Part shown: positions 13,916-25,310 of the stretch, one piece after another
How positions within the stretch are numbered: the stretch's first letter is position 1
Layout: each line of letters begins with the position of its first letter
DNA from: Hemileia vastatrix
Taxonomy: Eukaryota; Basidiomycota; Pucciniomycetes; Pucciniales; Zaghouaniaceae
Assembly: GCA_030280995.1 (NCBI GenBank)
Contig: JASXTE010000017.1
Span: 10,254,498-10,318,497, forward strand
Reading direction: 5' to 3'
DNA length: 64,000 nucleotides
The notes under the pieces: generated by a model
Databases searched by the model: none
What the model was told of the DNA's origin: nothing
Seen by the model: the letters and a program-made list of their open reading frames with translations, nothing else
Position numbers and translations under genes: made by a program

Positions 13916-14425
13916 AACGTAAAAGAACTCTTTTAGTTGCCTTGTTCTAAAAAGAACCTGGAAGAGTGAGAGAGAGTAAGAAAATCTCCTGTCTTCCTAG
14001 AAAAATAACATGGAATTATTTAATTGCACAGAAGTGCAACCACTTTTTGACAGCCATAAATTAAGAAAGAAAGAATAGTGATGCTCTAAGAAGAATAAGT
14101 GTAAAATTCTCAGTCTAATCATATGTAGAAGTGTGACTAACTCTCTATATATATTGATTTTAAACTTTTAAACTGAAATTTAAAATATTAAGCAAAGTGT
14201 TCTTTAATAATAATCCCAATTCTATTTGGTAAAATAATAGAAGTATGTCCCTCCTCCCTCATTCATTCCCCTTAGAAATTAAACTAATAGCCTCACTGAA
14301 AACCCTGAATTCCTTGAGTAACATTCCATAGCCAGATGTTCTGTAGGCATGCTTTAGTGTGCCATAGTCAAGCATTCTGTAGCCAAACCTGCCATGGGTG
14401 TACCATAGAATTCCTGACCTTTACA
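13895..14425 (-). mobile_element. Gypsy family F LTR and PBS region, copy 1
   Basis: Upstream of the Gag remnant on the minus strand. Homologous to 27229-27700: both have TTTCTGG followed by a GGGG-containing segment at the LTR/internal boundary. In the better copy that segment reads TGGCACCCAGCATGGGG, a tRNA-primer-like site; here it is decayed. The distal LTR end is uncertain (about 14400-14425). Short repeats of the type CCATAG-CCAG occur at 14325-14410. The LTR is roughly 0.5 kb. Confidence 0.5.
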
Positions 14426-15030
14426 TAATACTACTAAGTAATAAAAATAAGAGTAAAGTTCCACAAATAACACCCTAATTCTTAATATCTCAAAAGTATC
14501 ATCAAGACATTAATTATAGAGAAAAAACTAAGCTGTCTAATGAAAAAACCACTTGTCCCTAAGATCAAAAGACATTGATAAAACCCCCAAAAAAATCCAA
14601 AAACTCATAATAAAAGCAGAAAATCCCAAATTACTGCCATTAGACATTACATTCACTAAACAATCATCAAAAAATTTAAAAAAGAGAAAGTTTTTAGCTA
14701 TTTGGGAATCCCATCCATGTAATATGTGCATAAATCCTCACCACTTAAGGTATAAAACACAATCCTTTCCTAAGTCAAATGACTGGTCTTTTTAAATATG
14801 CATTCTGATTATGTCTTCAGGCATTCCACAATGTGCACAAGGATTGTAAAAAAAATGATGAAAGATCCAAAGCACTGGGATCAAGGACAGTTACTACCAA
14901 GGCCATACCATAAGCTTAAGCAGGGTCACTTTCTCAATGACACCTAGGGTCATACCTTAAGACCAAAAACTGAACTATTTGCGTAGTTCTTTATTTTTTT
15001 CTTTATGCTTAAAGTTTGGTGATGGCTACA
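14426..15030. other. Unassigned sequence
   Basis: Two overlapping short frames on opposite strands (14553-14795 plus, 14537-14731 minus) show no recognisable motif. No gene is called. Confidence 0.4.
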
Positions 15031-15039
15031 AAAAAAATT

Positions 15040-15810
15040 AAATATAAAAATGTATGTTAAGAGTTCCATTTTTTACTAACTTATTGTCAATTTCTTGTAA
15101 GGATATGATATTTCATGATTCAAGGCTAATTCAGAAAGCATTTCATGAGTGAATTATTGCCCCTCTTAGTAGCTCAATCATGAAATATCTGCTGGACACA
15201 TTTATTAAATGTAATATTGTTTTTTCAAATATTGTTTTTTTTCTTTCTGCTTAACTTCTGGTTAAAGCTATAAAAAATAACAAGGTATCAAGGTTAAAAA
15301 TATTTGATTTAAAAATACCCCTTTTTCACCACATCAACCACAAATATTTTTTAAAATATATGCCATATTGTGCCCAAAAAAATTTTTTTACTGAGATTTA
15401 ATTCCAAGTTTGTGGCTTTCTTTTGTATTGAAGAATAATTTTAAATTACAAATTTCTAACTTTGATACCCCTATTAAGTATTAAAATGTATGTAAAGGTG
15501 CTTATTTTTTACTAGCCTATATATGTGTTGTAAGGATAGGATATTTCAAGATTGGAGTTTAATTCAGCAAGCATGTTGTGTGTGTGTTATTCCCCCTATT
15601 AGTCACTCAATCATGTAATATCTACTATAAATCTGGTAATGGATTTTATTGATATTTTTAATCTTTTCATTTCAGATTCCTTTCATGTAAGGGCAACTGA
15701 AAAGTTTATAAATCCATGTAAATAAGATTATATTTAAAGTGGTAGTAATTGTAAGATATTCCACAATTGAAATATAATGCAGCAAGAAGGTTGTGAGAAT
15801 TTAAATCCTG
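15040..15810. repeat. Degenerate tandem repeat interrupted by a MITE
   Basis: The segment 15040-15200 (AAAATGTATGT, TTTTTTACTA, TTGTAAGGATA, CTCAATCATG) recurs at 15483-15650 and, partly, at about 15715-15800. The unit would be about 245 bp once the inserted MITE (about 15283-15472) is removed. It is non-coding. Confidence 0.5.
15283..15472 (-). mobile_element. Harbinger-like MITE copy 4 (inverted, old)
   Basis: This is the reverse complement of the MITE family. It opens with AGGTATCAAGGTTA, has TTTTTTAAAATATATGCCAT in the interior, and ends with TTTCTAACTTTGATACCCCT. The left TIR has lost part of its G-run and no clean duplication remains, so it is older than the copies at 9.7, 46.7 and 51.5 kb. 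Confidence 0.65.
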
Positions 15811-15848
15811 ATGATTGTGAAAACATATAAGTTCACCTGAAAGTTTTC

Positions 15849-16996
15849 AGGGGGTGTAAGCTCTTGAAAATCTGCACTCATCTAAGTGTGGATCTCTAAA
15901 ACACACTAGCCCCAACACTGGCGGATTTCAAAATGAAATATGTCACTTATTTCACTCAAATTCACACTTTCTCAGCAAAAAGTGCTTATTTCACCATTAA
16001 GTCCCATTTCACTGATTTGTCAAAATTATCCCATTCATATACAGCACTTGGAAGCATACCACTTTATAGCTCAAAACATTTTAAATAATTTACATTTTTT
16101 ACCATTTCAGAGTCATGCCTTTCTTGCTCTCAAATCGTTATAAATTACATCAAGAAATGCCTTTCATAGCTCTTGATATGCTCTTGAACTCTGATTGTGA
16201 TTCTACTTCTGATCTTGAAGAAGATTCTTTTTTTTATCAAAAATGGCCAGGTAAGATTACCTTCTTCCAAGAAAGCCCTATGTACATCATCCAAACACTT
16301 CTTAACCTATATGTGCCCATTTTTAGACAATTTTTCAGGGCTTCCCAGTAATTTTTGCTTAATTTTCTTGAGATTAAAAAGATCACCCTGTTTTTCACAA
16401 TAATTCTCAAAAAAAAACAGAGTCCTTCAATTCAATTTGCCATCACACTATGTTGCTTAGGCTCTGATGGTAATGGATCTGTCTTGAAACATTTGTAAAA
16501 TTTCTTTAATTTAGGGTATGTTTCTGTTAAAATTTATGAGAAAAAATGCATCACTGCTATAAACTCCTTGAAATTTCAACTTCTCACCTGGCCAAGAAAA
16601 GAAGAGTGACTTGAATCATCTCAGGTTATGCAAGCAGAAGGTTTTCCAATATGCATTGTTTTTTTGATGGTATTACTATTCCTCTGAGTCAGAAACCTGA
16701 TCAAGGTGGAAAAAACTACTTTGACTGAAAAAAGAGGTAGATTATTCTTTAATTATTTTCATTAATTTTCATACTAACTCAAACAACTATATCTTCTCTA
16801 TAGATACTCAATTTCTTTTCAGCTTATATGCAACATCAACAAATAAATAAAATCTTTCTTTTCTGGCTATCCTGGATCCTGTCATGATTCCTATGTGTTT
16901 GAAGGAGTGAAAATTTCAAAAGAACCTGAAAAATTCTTTGATAAAGATCAGTATCTTCTGGAAGGTTCTGCTTTTGTGAATTGAAAGTATGAACTT
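15849..16996 (+). pseudogene. PIF/Harbinger transposase remnant, copy 1
   Basis: The terminus AGGGGGTGTAAGC at 15849 and the subterminal CTAGCCCCAACACTGGCGG match copies 2 and 3. The first transposase frame starts at 16115 (MPFLLSNRYKLHQEM) and aligns with starts at 58142 (plus) and 44461 (minus). Later fragments include a DDE-family block GYPGSCHDSYVFEG (about 16866-16910), whose Asp corresponds to the second catalytic residue of DDE_Tnp_4 proteins. A frameshift lies near the first catalytic Asp (about 16665) and several stops break the frame. Homology to copy 3 stops near 16996, before the catalytic Glu block, so the 3' part is lost. Confidence 0.7.
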
Positions 16997-18690
16997 CCTA
17001 ATTTTTGTTGTGGTACACATCTCACAGCAATGCAGCAAGCACAACAAAGGAGTTTCTATGAAGGATGTTTACAAAAGTGCAACAAAGGGGTCCTCAAAAA
17101 GAACAGAAAAAATAGACTCTCCATGCACATTTTTATTTAGTGTGATATGTATATATGTACTGCAGCAAGCAGAAGTTAGAGAAAAGTGCATACTAGACTT
17201 TAGGACAAGAGCACAGTATGTACTTGAGGAATTCACTGCTAGTGCTAATGGCATAATAGATGTTTAGGAAGCAGCATCAAGTGATGGTACAGTTTTCAAG
17301 CTAAGATAGGTGAAATTGCACATAGACATAGTACATGGGCATCCATAACTGTTAGAAATTTTTAAGGATGGTCAAACTCAACATCAGCAAAATAAGTAGA
17401 TTAGCAGACAAGAAAATATGCAGTGCTAAATGATAAGAAAGCAAAAGTAAAACTACAAGGAGTAACTCTTACTGAGGAACGAGGGCTTTACAATTAGGGA
17501 ATACTTGCATGGAAAGTGCATGTTTTAATAGTAATTATGGAAGGCAAAAAAGTGCTTATTGTATAGTTGGGGATCTCAGGAAGTGTAGGGTATTCAAAGA
17601 TAGGTGTTGTGTGAGGTGCTAATATCAAATATTAAATAGAAAACTTCAAGCCTTATTAGAATAGACTTATGCTGAAGCTGTACCTAGATTACTGAGACAA
17701 CTAGTTTACTGTTTGATATACTTAGACTAGCATTGAACTTGTGCAGGAGAGCCAGTAGGGAAATAAAGCATAGGGGACAGGCACTGATCATATAAGGTAT
17801 ATAAAAGAGAACACACTCTGAGATAGTATAGATAAAATAGATAGCATATAGAACATAGAATATATCAATGAGGAGATTTATAGATCTAGATACTAATGGC
17901 AGAATAGTAGCAAGATAAGAATTTCAGAAGAATACTTTTTATATATTTCGTTTTGAGTGAATAAAGGTGTGGAAGTCTAAAATTTAGTATGGCACCTAAA
18001 ATCTCTTAAAATTAATCTTGGGTTGTTTTTTATGGAGATTGGAAAGGACTCTCTAATTTAAAATCATTATACTACAAACAAAATGGTTAGTTTTATAGAA
18101 AAAATTGGTCTAATAATTGAGTCAAGTTGAAATATTTATTTAAGAGTCAATAAATGTAGCTGTAGGCTTAAAAATGTATGGGAATAGGATTCAGAAGTCT
18201 CAAGAGCCTTCAGAAATTTTTGGAGAATTTTTACTATTTTTCTTATATTTTTAATTATTTTGTGAAGTGTTTTTGATTATTTTTGATTTTAGATATTCTA
18301 CTTAACTTTGATGATTTTTAGCTCAGTGAAGAGGGTTGTGCAAGCTACCAAAATAAATTGAGGTGTTTTACAGATGTAACCTGTTAATTTTTAAATTTTT
18401 AAAATTTTTATAAAGGATTTAAGGTTCTAATTAAGTCCAGAAGTCTGTAAAAACACCAGAAAAGTCCAGAAAAACTCTGTACAAACTTGGTGAAATTCCA
18501 GGCAAACTCCAAATGGACTCTGGAAGTGAAAAAGGGGCATATGACTAGACTATGTATATAAAGACTGTAGACTTGAAATCAGGATAATCATCTAATAGAC
18601 TAGGAACATAATAAAGAATAACCACCATCATTTTACATATTAATTCACAATTTGTAATACCCTTATAAATATAACACAACAACTCATAAA
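16997..18690. other. Unassigned sequence beyond transposase copy 1
   Basis: Contains a 92-residue plus-strand frame (16989-17267) with a repeated TGCAGCAAGC string (17031 and 17161) but no recognisable domain. The remainder is stop-rich and AG-biased. It may be decayed Harbinger interior or another element. Confidence 0.35.
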
Positions 18691-18699
18691 TATAAACAT

Positions 18700-18765
18700 A
18701 TAGGGCATCATTAGAAAGGCCTCAACTCCAGGGACTCAATTTTAACAACTGTTGAAAAAAATAAA
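18700..18765 (-). repeat. Possible family H right-end relic
   Basis: On the minus strand, GAGTTGAGGCCTTTCTAATG resembles the 34.3-kb right end (GTTGAGGACTTTCTAACAAG), but the C-run is lost. Weak. Confidence 0.25.
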
Positions 18766-18769
18766 AACT

Positions 18770-19930
18770 TCATAAAATCATATATATTCAAGCATTTAAA
18801 TAAAGTTTCTCAGTACAACTTTATTGTTGCATTTCTTTATTTTAACTTAAAGAACACATATTCAACATCTCAAAACTGTTAAAAAACTTTCAAATAGTTA
18901 TTTTATATCATTTAGATGCTTAAACTTAAATAATTTTGAGCTCTCTATTTACTTAAAGTGACAAGGTTTTCTTAGCTTTATCCAACTCCCTTGGATTCTG
19001 CTTACAGCAAGGCAACTGTAAGAGTTTTTCTAAAACAGGTGTACATAGCCAGAAGTAGTGCTGTAGAGCTATTTTATTACTAAAGTAAGGATAGTATTAG
19101 AGTGAGCACTTCAAAGTGGGAGTGACTGAGAATACTAGCCCTTACTGAGAATAGATCAAGCCATCAGCAAGATCACTTATATTGAGATATATTAATTAAT
19201 TCTTTAGATTCATATATAACTTTCTTTCTACTATTCCTTCTCTCACAAAACTTACATACCTGTTTTTCACTGTCTTTATATATTATACAAACAGGTTCTT
19301 CTTTTTAATTAAGTTTAGAGAGGAGAACCAAACCATCTCAGATTATGTCTATAGGATAGTATTATAGAACTCTCTTTCTAAAATTGGTGTCCCAAAAGTG
19401 GCCAGATTTTAGGTTTGGTTATTTTTTATTTCTCTCAGGGGTTTTTTCAAAAGAGGACATAATCAAGCCAGCACTTCAAGGAAGGGTCACAGGATCTAAA
19501 ATAGGTGGATCAAAAAGTCATTCTCAGAGGATAGCATAGGACTTAATTAAAAGAATATAGTCAGTATAGTTTTTTAGTGCTTTATTTACATTTGAAAAAA
19601 TCTTTTTAATCTCATAGGGTAGTAATAAGCTAACAGCAATTACTTCCAAGCTTACTCAAGAAAGGGAAGAATCACCAAGTTTAACAGTGTTTTTACCACC
19701 TAGGGTGTTGACAATAATCAATACAAATATTGAAGCTTGAATTTTATTTGTAATAATACTAAGAAGTTCTTAAAAATATTTTAACAAGTAGAAGAAGCTT
19801 ATGGGACTATAGAATATGATACAGTATGATAAGTATTATTTTCTGTAGCAGCCAAATGCAAAGATGATCTAGAGGAGCTATAAGGGTCATGAGAATTTGG
19901 AATGAGTCAAAACAAATACCACTTTTTATA
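18770..19930. other. Unassigned AT-rich sequence
   Basis: No coding frame, LTR end or inverted repeat was recognised. Confidence 0.35.
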
Positions 19931-20983
19931 TGCTGGTTTGGTCTTTCAACATTGGAAGGGGCCTTTGTTGTGTTGTTTGGTGCTGCTTGTGGATGTCTTA
20001 ATTTACATTTAATTGTGAATTATAGGTTTTTATGGTTTTATGGGATTAATATTTAAAATATAGGTATTTGGATATTAACATTGAATATCCCTGGCATTTC
20101 TCTATATTTCATTTCTTTATGACATTTTTCATATTCTAAGTTTTAAGCCTTCATTTTTCATATTTTACTGTAACTGTTTAATTTTGTTTTTTGTGTTTTT
20201 TGGGCTAACCTTATTTCTTATGTTTAAGTACTTATTAAAATTGGATAGACATAATTTGGATTTATAATTTATGTATCAATGTTGTTTTTTCTTAATTATG
20301 TGTTTTAAAGGTTTTGGGTTGTGTACTGTGTTTTTTTAAGGTAAACAGGGGTATTTCGGCTCAGAAGCTGGAACCTGCAAAAATCAGAGCCACATGCAAG
20401 CCGAAATATGCATTTGGAAAGTAGGGGAAGCACTTGGTCATGGTTTTTTATGTGTTTTAGAGGTGATAAAGAGGTAATTGGGAATATTAGAGGTGGTCTG
20501 TGTGTACATACTGAATAAGACAGTTTGGGGCAACTCTATTTATCATACAACAATCTTGTGATTAGATAACTGTTTCTCACTCAGTTTTTACTGTTTTTAG
20601 CCACAATTGGCTTTGTTTGTTTCAAGGTCAGCTCCTCATTGAACTCAACTTTGAAAAATGGTTTCCCTGGTGTAGCTTTGAAACCTGCATCAAGTATTAT
20701 TTCTGTTTTCTGTGCAACAAGTGCACTTGTTTTTGGTTTTGGGTGTGTATTTTCTCTGCATTTCAGGTTTTAGTTTATTGGTTCTCAGTGGTCTACTATT
20801 GGATAATGTCTTGAATTTTTAAGCAGTCAATATGTGTTAAGGAAGGAGTATTGTAACAGTCTCTAATTTACTGTATCAAATTAATTTCACCTGGTATTTC
20901 TTAAAGGGAAAGGGGTTTTTCTCTCAAGTGTTTCACCAAGTCCCTTTGTCAAGGCCTTTAGCTAGTACCATAGGACTTTTACA
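19931..20983 (+). mobile_element. LTR-like repeat family A, copy 1
   Basis: Runs from TGCTGGTTTGGTC to TTTTACA. The reverse complement of 21382-22449 and of 47316-48414 is homologous (shared CAACATTGG near the start, GGGGCCTTTGTTGTGTT, and TAGTTGGTAC-like end segments). TG...CA termini at about 1.05 kb fit an LTR. No 5-bp duplication is visible. The frame at 20617-20814 is not conserved as a protein. Confidence 0.55.
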
Positions 20984-21381
20984 CTGGTAAGATTATAAAC
21001 TATCATTAGTATGTAAAGTTTTTTTAGAAGGACTCATATGAGGCTATGAAGCAGCTGTGACAGATAGGGCACTAGCAATGGCCAAGTGACTATGACTGAA
21101 TAAGTAATTGGAATTAGCACTCAAGGGAGATTCTAGGGAATGAAGAATTATTGTTTTTAAAGGAGATATGAAGAATTAGATTAACTGGATAGAGGAAAGG
21201 CTGTATGGCAAATTCAGAAGGCTACTGTAGACTTAGCATAAGGAAGGTAACTTTAGCTGAAGAAGATTGACAGATGGAGAGCCCAATTTAGGCATCTGTG
21301 TTCATAGAAAATCTCAATTATAATAGTTAATTAAGAGGTTAAAATTCATTTAAAGATAGAAGAGGGAGCACCTTCAAGAAC

Positions 21382-22449
21382 TGTATACAATACTGTAGTA
21401 CTAGTTATAGGCCTTGAAAAAGAGATTTGGAGAAAAAATTGTGAGAAAACCCCCTGTCCCTTTGAGAAATACCAGGTGAGATTAATTTGCTACAGCAAAT
21501 TGAAGACTTTTACAATACCCCTTCTAACATACTTCTTGACTACTTAAAAAGTCAATACAGTAGCCAATGGCAGACTACAAACCAAAATAGAACCTGGAAT
21601 GCAGAAAAATCTACACCAGGGACCAAAAACAAGTGCACTTGTTGCACAGAAACCAGCAATAATACTTGATGCAGGTTGCAACAATACACCAGAGAACCCA
21701 ATTTCCAAAGTTGAGTTAAATGAAGAAATAAACTTCCAAAAAACACAGCCAATTGTGGCCAAAAAACAGTTAAAACTGAGTGAGAAACAGTGATCTAATT
21801 ACTGGATGTTTGTATGATAAAAAGAGTTTTCTCAAGCTGTCTTATTCAGTGTGTACACACAGACCACATCTAATCTTCCCAATTCCCTCTTTAACACTTC
21901 TAAAACACATCAAAAACCATTCCCAAGAGCTTCCTCTGCCTTCCAAATGCATATTCCAGCCAGCATGTGGCTCTGCTTCATGCAGGCGCCCACTTCTGGT
22001 CCAAAATACCCCAATTTTCCTTAATAAACACAGTACACAACCCAAAACCTTTAAAACACAGAATTAAGAAAAAAAACATAGTGAAATAAATTATAGAGCC
22101 AAATAAATTCTATCCAGTGTTACTAAGCACCTAACCATAAGACCTAAGTTTAGCCCAAAAAACACAAAAAACAAAATTAAACAGTTACAGTAAAATATGA
22201 AAAATGAGAAAATGAGAAAATGAGAAAATGAGAAAATGAGAAAATGAAGGCTTAAAACTTAGAATATGAAAAAATTTCAAAGTGACATGAAATATAGAGA
22301 AACAAAGGGAGTAGCCACATACTAATAGTGCAGATATTCAGCCCATAAAAGCATAAAAACCAATAATTCACAATTAATTGTCAGTTAAGACATCCACAAA
22401 CAGCACCAAAAAACACAACAAAGGCCCCTGCCAATGTTGGAAGAACACA
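21382..22449 (-). mobile_element. LTR-like repeat family A, copy 2 (inverted)
   Basis: Minus-oriented relative of copy 1, about 400 bp away, giving a large inverted repeat with ~1-kb arms. It has a local expansion of an 8-bp AAAATGAG unit (about 22200-22247) absent from copy 1. Frames at 21487-22067 on both strands differ between copies and are not called genes. No target duplication was found. Confidence 0.55.
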
Positions 22450-22499
22450 TTGTTTGTAGGAAATGATAGTTAGACCTTAGAAGAGTCATTATTTAAAAG

Positions 22500-22858
22500 T
22501 AAATGAGATTTGAATAAACCTAACCCTAACTCTGACTTTTTTTGAAATTGAATAAAAATTTGAGGAGTAATTGTGAAAATGACAACAAGAGGAGAAAAAT
22601 AAATCCACCATTATCTAGGAAATTCTTCTGCATATATTTGAGTGTTCATTCTTTAAAGAAAGAAAGAGATATCAGATAGGCATGAAAATAGATATATATT
22701 TGATGCTTACTTTGATGAAAAAACTGGAAAAATAGATTGAGAAAGAGAAAAGTTGAAGTTTAGGGAGTATTTAATATGGAGCAAATTTAATGCATAAAGA
22801 ATGCACTATAAAAGTGTATAATAAATGAAATGGAAATTTTCCAGAACTGACACCCCCT
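22500..22858 (+). mobile_element. Harbinger-type right terminus
   Basis: CCAGAACTGACACCCCCT ends at 22858 and is followed by AAT, as at the 44747 end of Harbinger copy 2. The subterminal sequence differs from copies 1-3, and no matching left end was recognised. It is either a different non-autonomous relative or a truncated copy; the left limit given here is arbitrary. Confidence 0.5.
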
Positions 22859-22859
22859 A

Positions 22860-23740
22860 ATATTCTTCCAAAAATGGCTAAAATGCCACTAAATAATGCC
22901 ACCAATAAACCCCAAAAAATCAACCAATCAATAGCCTAAAAATGCTTCTGAATAGTAGAAAAAAATCACACAAAAAATATCAAAAAAGGCACCCAAAAAT
23001 GTCTATAAATTCCTGAAAAATACACTGAATATTTCCTGAAAAAATACCTTAAAAATTCCTGAAAAATTTGGCAAAATTATTCCAAAAAATGCCTTTAAAA
23101 TTCCTGAAAAATACACCAAAATCACACCAAAAAATGCCTTAGACATGCATACAAAAAACTCTTTAAAATTTCAGCAAAATACTGCAAGACTTTCTGCAAA
23201 AACACCTTAAAAATATCTGCAAAATACAAAAAAAATGCCTTGAAAATTCCAGCTAAATATGCCAATAAATACCTGCAAAAGATAGTGAAAAATTCCCAAT
23301 AAAAACACCAAAAACGCCTTTGAAACACCTGAAAAATATTCCAATAAATTCCTTTAAATGATGGCAAATAATTCCTGTAAAATAGACCTATAGTACCTAA
23401 AAATTATTTTAATAAATTCCTACAAACAATAGAAAAATACACCTGCAAAATACCCCAAAAATTCCAGAGAAAATGCTCTTAAAATGCTTACATAATATGT
23501 TAATAAAATCCTGCAAAGGATAGCAAAAAAAACCAGCAAAAAGTCCTTTAAAATAACTTTAAAATGCCTGTAGAATAAACCAATAAAAACCTGCAAAAAT
23601 AGTCAAAAACACCCGTAAAATACACTGAAAACACCTGCAAGATATGCCAATGAATGCCTAAGATGCCTATAAATGCCAATTAAGACCAAAATATTCAAAT
23701 AAAGTCCAAAAAACACCAAAAAATGCTAAAAAGTTCCAAA
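22860..23740. repeat. Degenerate short-period A-rich repeat
   Basis: About 0.9 kb built from variants of CCTGAAAAATAC and CAAAAAATGCCTT-AAATT, spaced irregularly at about 20-45 bp. A similar composition occurs at 33700-34270. The minus-strand frame 23122-23367 is a low-complexity translation. It looks like a decayed minisatellite. Confidence 0.5.
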
Positions 23741-23879
23741 AAGGATTTGATTTATTTTGGTAACTGAGAAAGAAAGAAATTTCAAATTTTTGAGACATGG
23801 GGAGAGTAAATAAATGTAGATTTATTTGATTGGTAAAAATATGCAATTTGAATTTGTCAAGGGAGGGGAAACAAATGTA

Positions 23880-24093
23880 GTCAGATTATGAGATGGATTT
23901 TAGTTTCTCACATGTGATAGGGATGTTGTGGCCAACATGTGGTTGTGAAAAAAATTGGGAAAAGGGTGCTGATTGGAGGTCATAAATGACACCCATTTTT
24001 TAAATAAGTGACATGTTTTCAAAATTGAAGTGCTGATTTGCTTTGAAATACATGCTTAAGTTAAGTGCCAATTTTCTAGAACTGATACCCCCT
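23880..24093 (+). mobile_element. p1-side terminus of a Harbinger element
   Basis: Matches the reverse complement of the p1-side end of copy 2 (42633-42860) in order: TCACATGTGA, a run ending GTGGTTGTGAAAAAAA, GTGCTGATT, GAGGTCATAA-TGACACCC, AATAAGTGAC, AAGTGCTGATTTG, then the TIR AGAACTGATACCCCCT. With the transposase-side end at 15849 in compatible orientation, this may close an 8.2-kb Harbinger copy 1 (15849-24093). The flanking triplets do not match, so that link is tentative. Confidence 0.6.
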
Positions 24094-24099
24094 TATATA

Positions 24100-24850
24100 T
24101 CATTTCTTTAATGTTCAAAATTTTAACCTTTCATTCATCCTACTCACTTTCTTACACAATAATTTAATGCTAATATATCACACTAAATCATTTGCTAACT
24201 TTTTACTCACCTCCATTGGCATTTTTCCATCATAATTCTATTCTCAAATATCAAATTTCATCATTTGCTAACTTTTTTGCTCATCCCATTTTCTACTTTT
24301 CTCTCATATTTCAATATTCTCTAACTTTTTATTTAGCTCACTTGCCTTTTTTAAATCATTATTTTGTACTCAAATAACACATTTAATAATTTTCTAACTT
24401 TTTTCTCATCTTATATGCCCCTTTGAAATATCAATTTTATACTAAAATATCTCATTCCATTATTTTCTAACATTTTTTCTCATCTCAATTGCTATTTTTC
24501 CATTATAATTTGTACTCTAGTATTGCATTTTATCATTTTCTAACTTTTTTATTCATAAATTTTCTAATTTTTATTCACATTTCAATATTTACTACCTTTT
24601 CTTCACATATATTACCTCTTTTCAATTGATATTCTTTACTTGAATAACACATTTTATAATTTTCTAGCTTTTTCATTATATCATACTCCCCTTGCCCATA
24701 TCAATTTTATACTGAAATATTGAACTGGATCATTCACTAACTTTTAATTTATCTCACCTCCCTTTTTTTCATCATCATTTTACACTCAAATATTTTATTC
24801 ATAATTTGCTAGCTATACTCTCATCTCACTAATAAATTTACCATAAATAA
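24100..24850. repeat. Degenerate pyrimidine-rich tandem repeat
   Basis: Repeated variants of CATTTTCTAACTTTTTT, CTCATCTCA and ATTTTGTACTCAAATAT recur every ~75-110 bp. The 24192-24377 frame is a translation of this repeat. Confidence 0.5.
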
Positions 24851-24869
24851 TGTACATGAGGTTGCTGAT

Positions 24870-25310
24870 TGAAATGATTCATATGAGCAAGTGGTGCATG
24901 GGTTCAAAACCTTTTGAGTTTTCATCATTTTTAATCTTAACTTTTCAAAAATAGTTGATGAACTACTAGACTTGTACTTACTGCTTGTGTAAGTATACAG
25001 CTAAAAACTGGAAATGTTACTTTTTCAACCAAAAGGGCCACAATTTAATGAGCTGATATATTCTGATTGGAGTAAACCATTATAAAAGTAATTGAAAAAC
25101 TATCTGAACAATAAAATATGATCTTTAGGCCATGGTAGCCAAAATTATCCTCTAAAGCTCATGGGCAGATGGAAAATGGGTTCAAAAAATACTTTAGTTT
25201 CCACCATTTTTAATGCACACTTTTCATATTTATTTGATGCACTACCAGATTTATATTACCTGCATGTAAAACGCAAAACTGAAATAGAGCAAAATTTTCA
25301 CTTTCTGGCT
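24870..25310. repeat. Direct duplication (~270-bp unit)
   Basis: GGGTTCAAAACCTTTTGAG, CATCATTTTTAAT and GATGAACTACTAGACTTGTA at 24900-24980 recur in diverged form at 25180-25260. Two imperfect copies; no coding content. Confidence 0.4.

Noticed and set aside
13753..13950. 65-codon plus-strand frame
   Set aside because: It runs antisense through the LTR/internal boundary of Gypsy family F; the sister copy at 27.1 kb has stops there.
22200..22247. CRISPR-like or regulatory direct repeat
   Set aside because: It is a simple 8-bp microsatellite (AAAATGAG) without spacers, inside an LTR-like repeat in a eukaryotic sequence.
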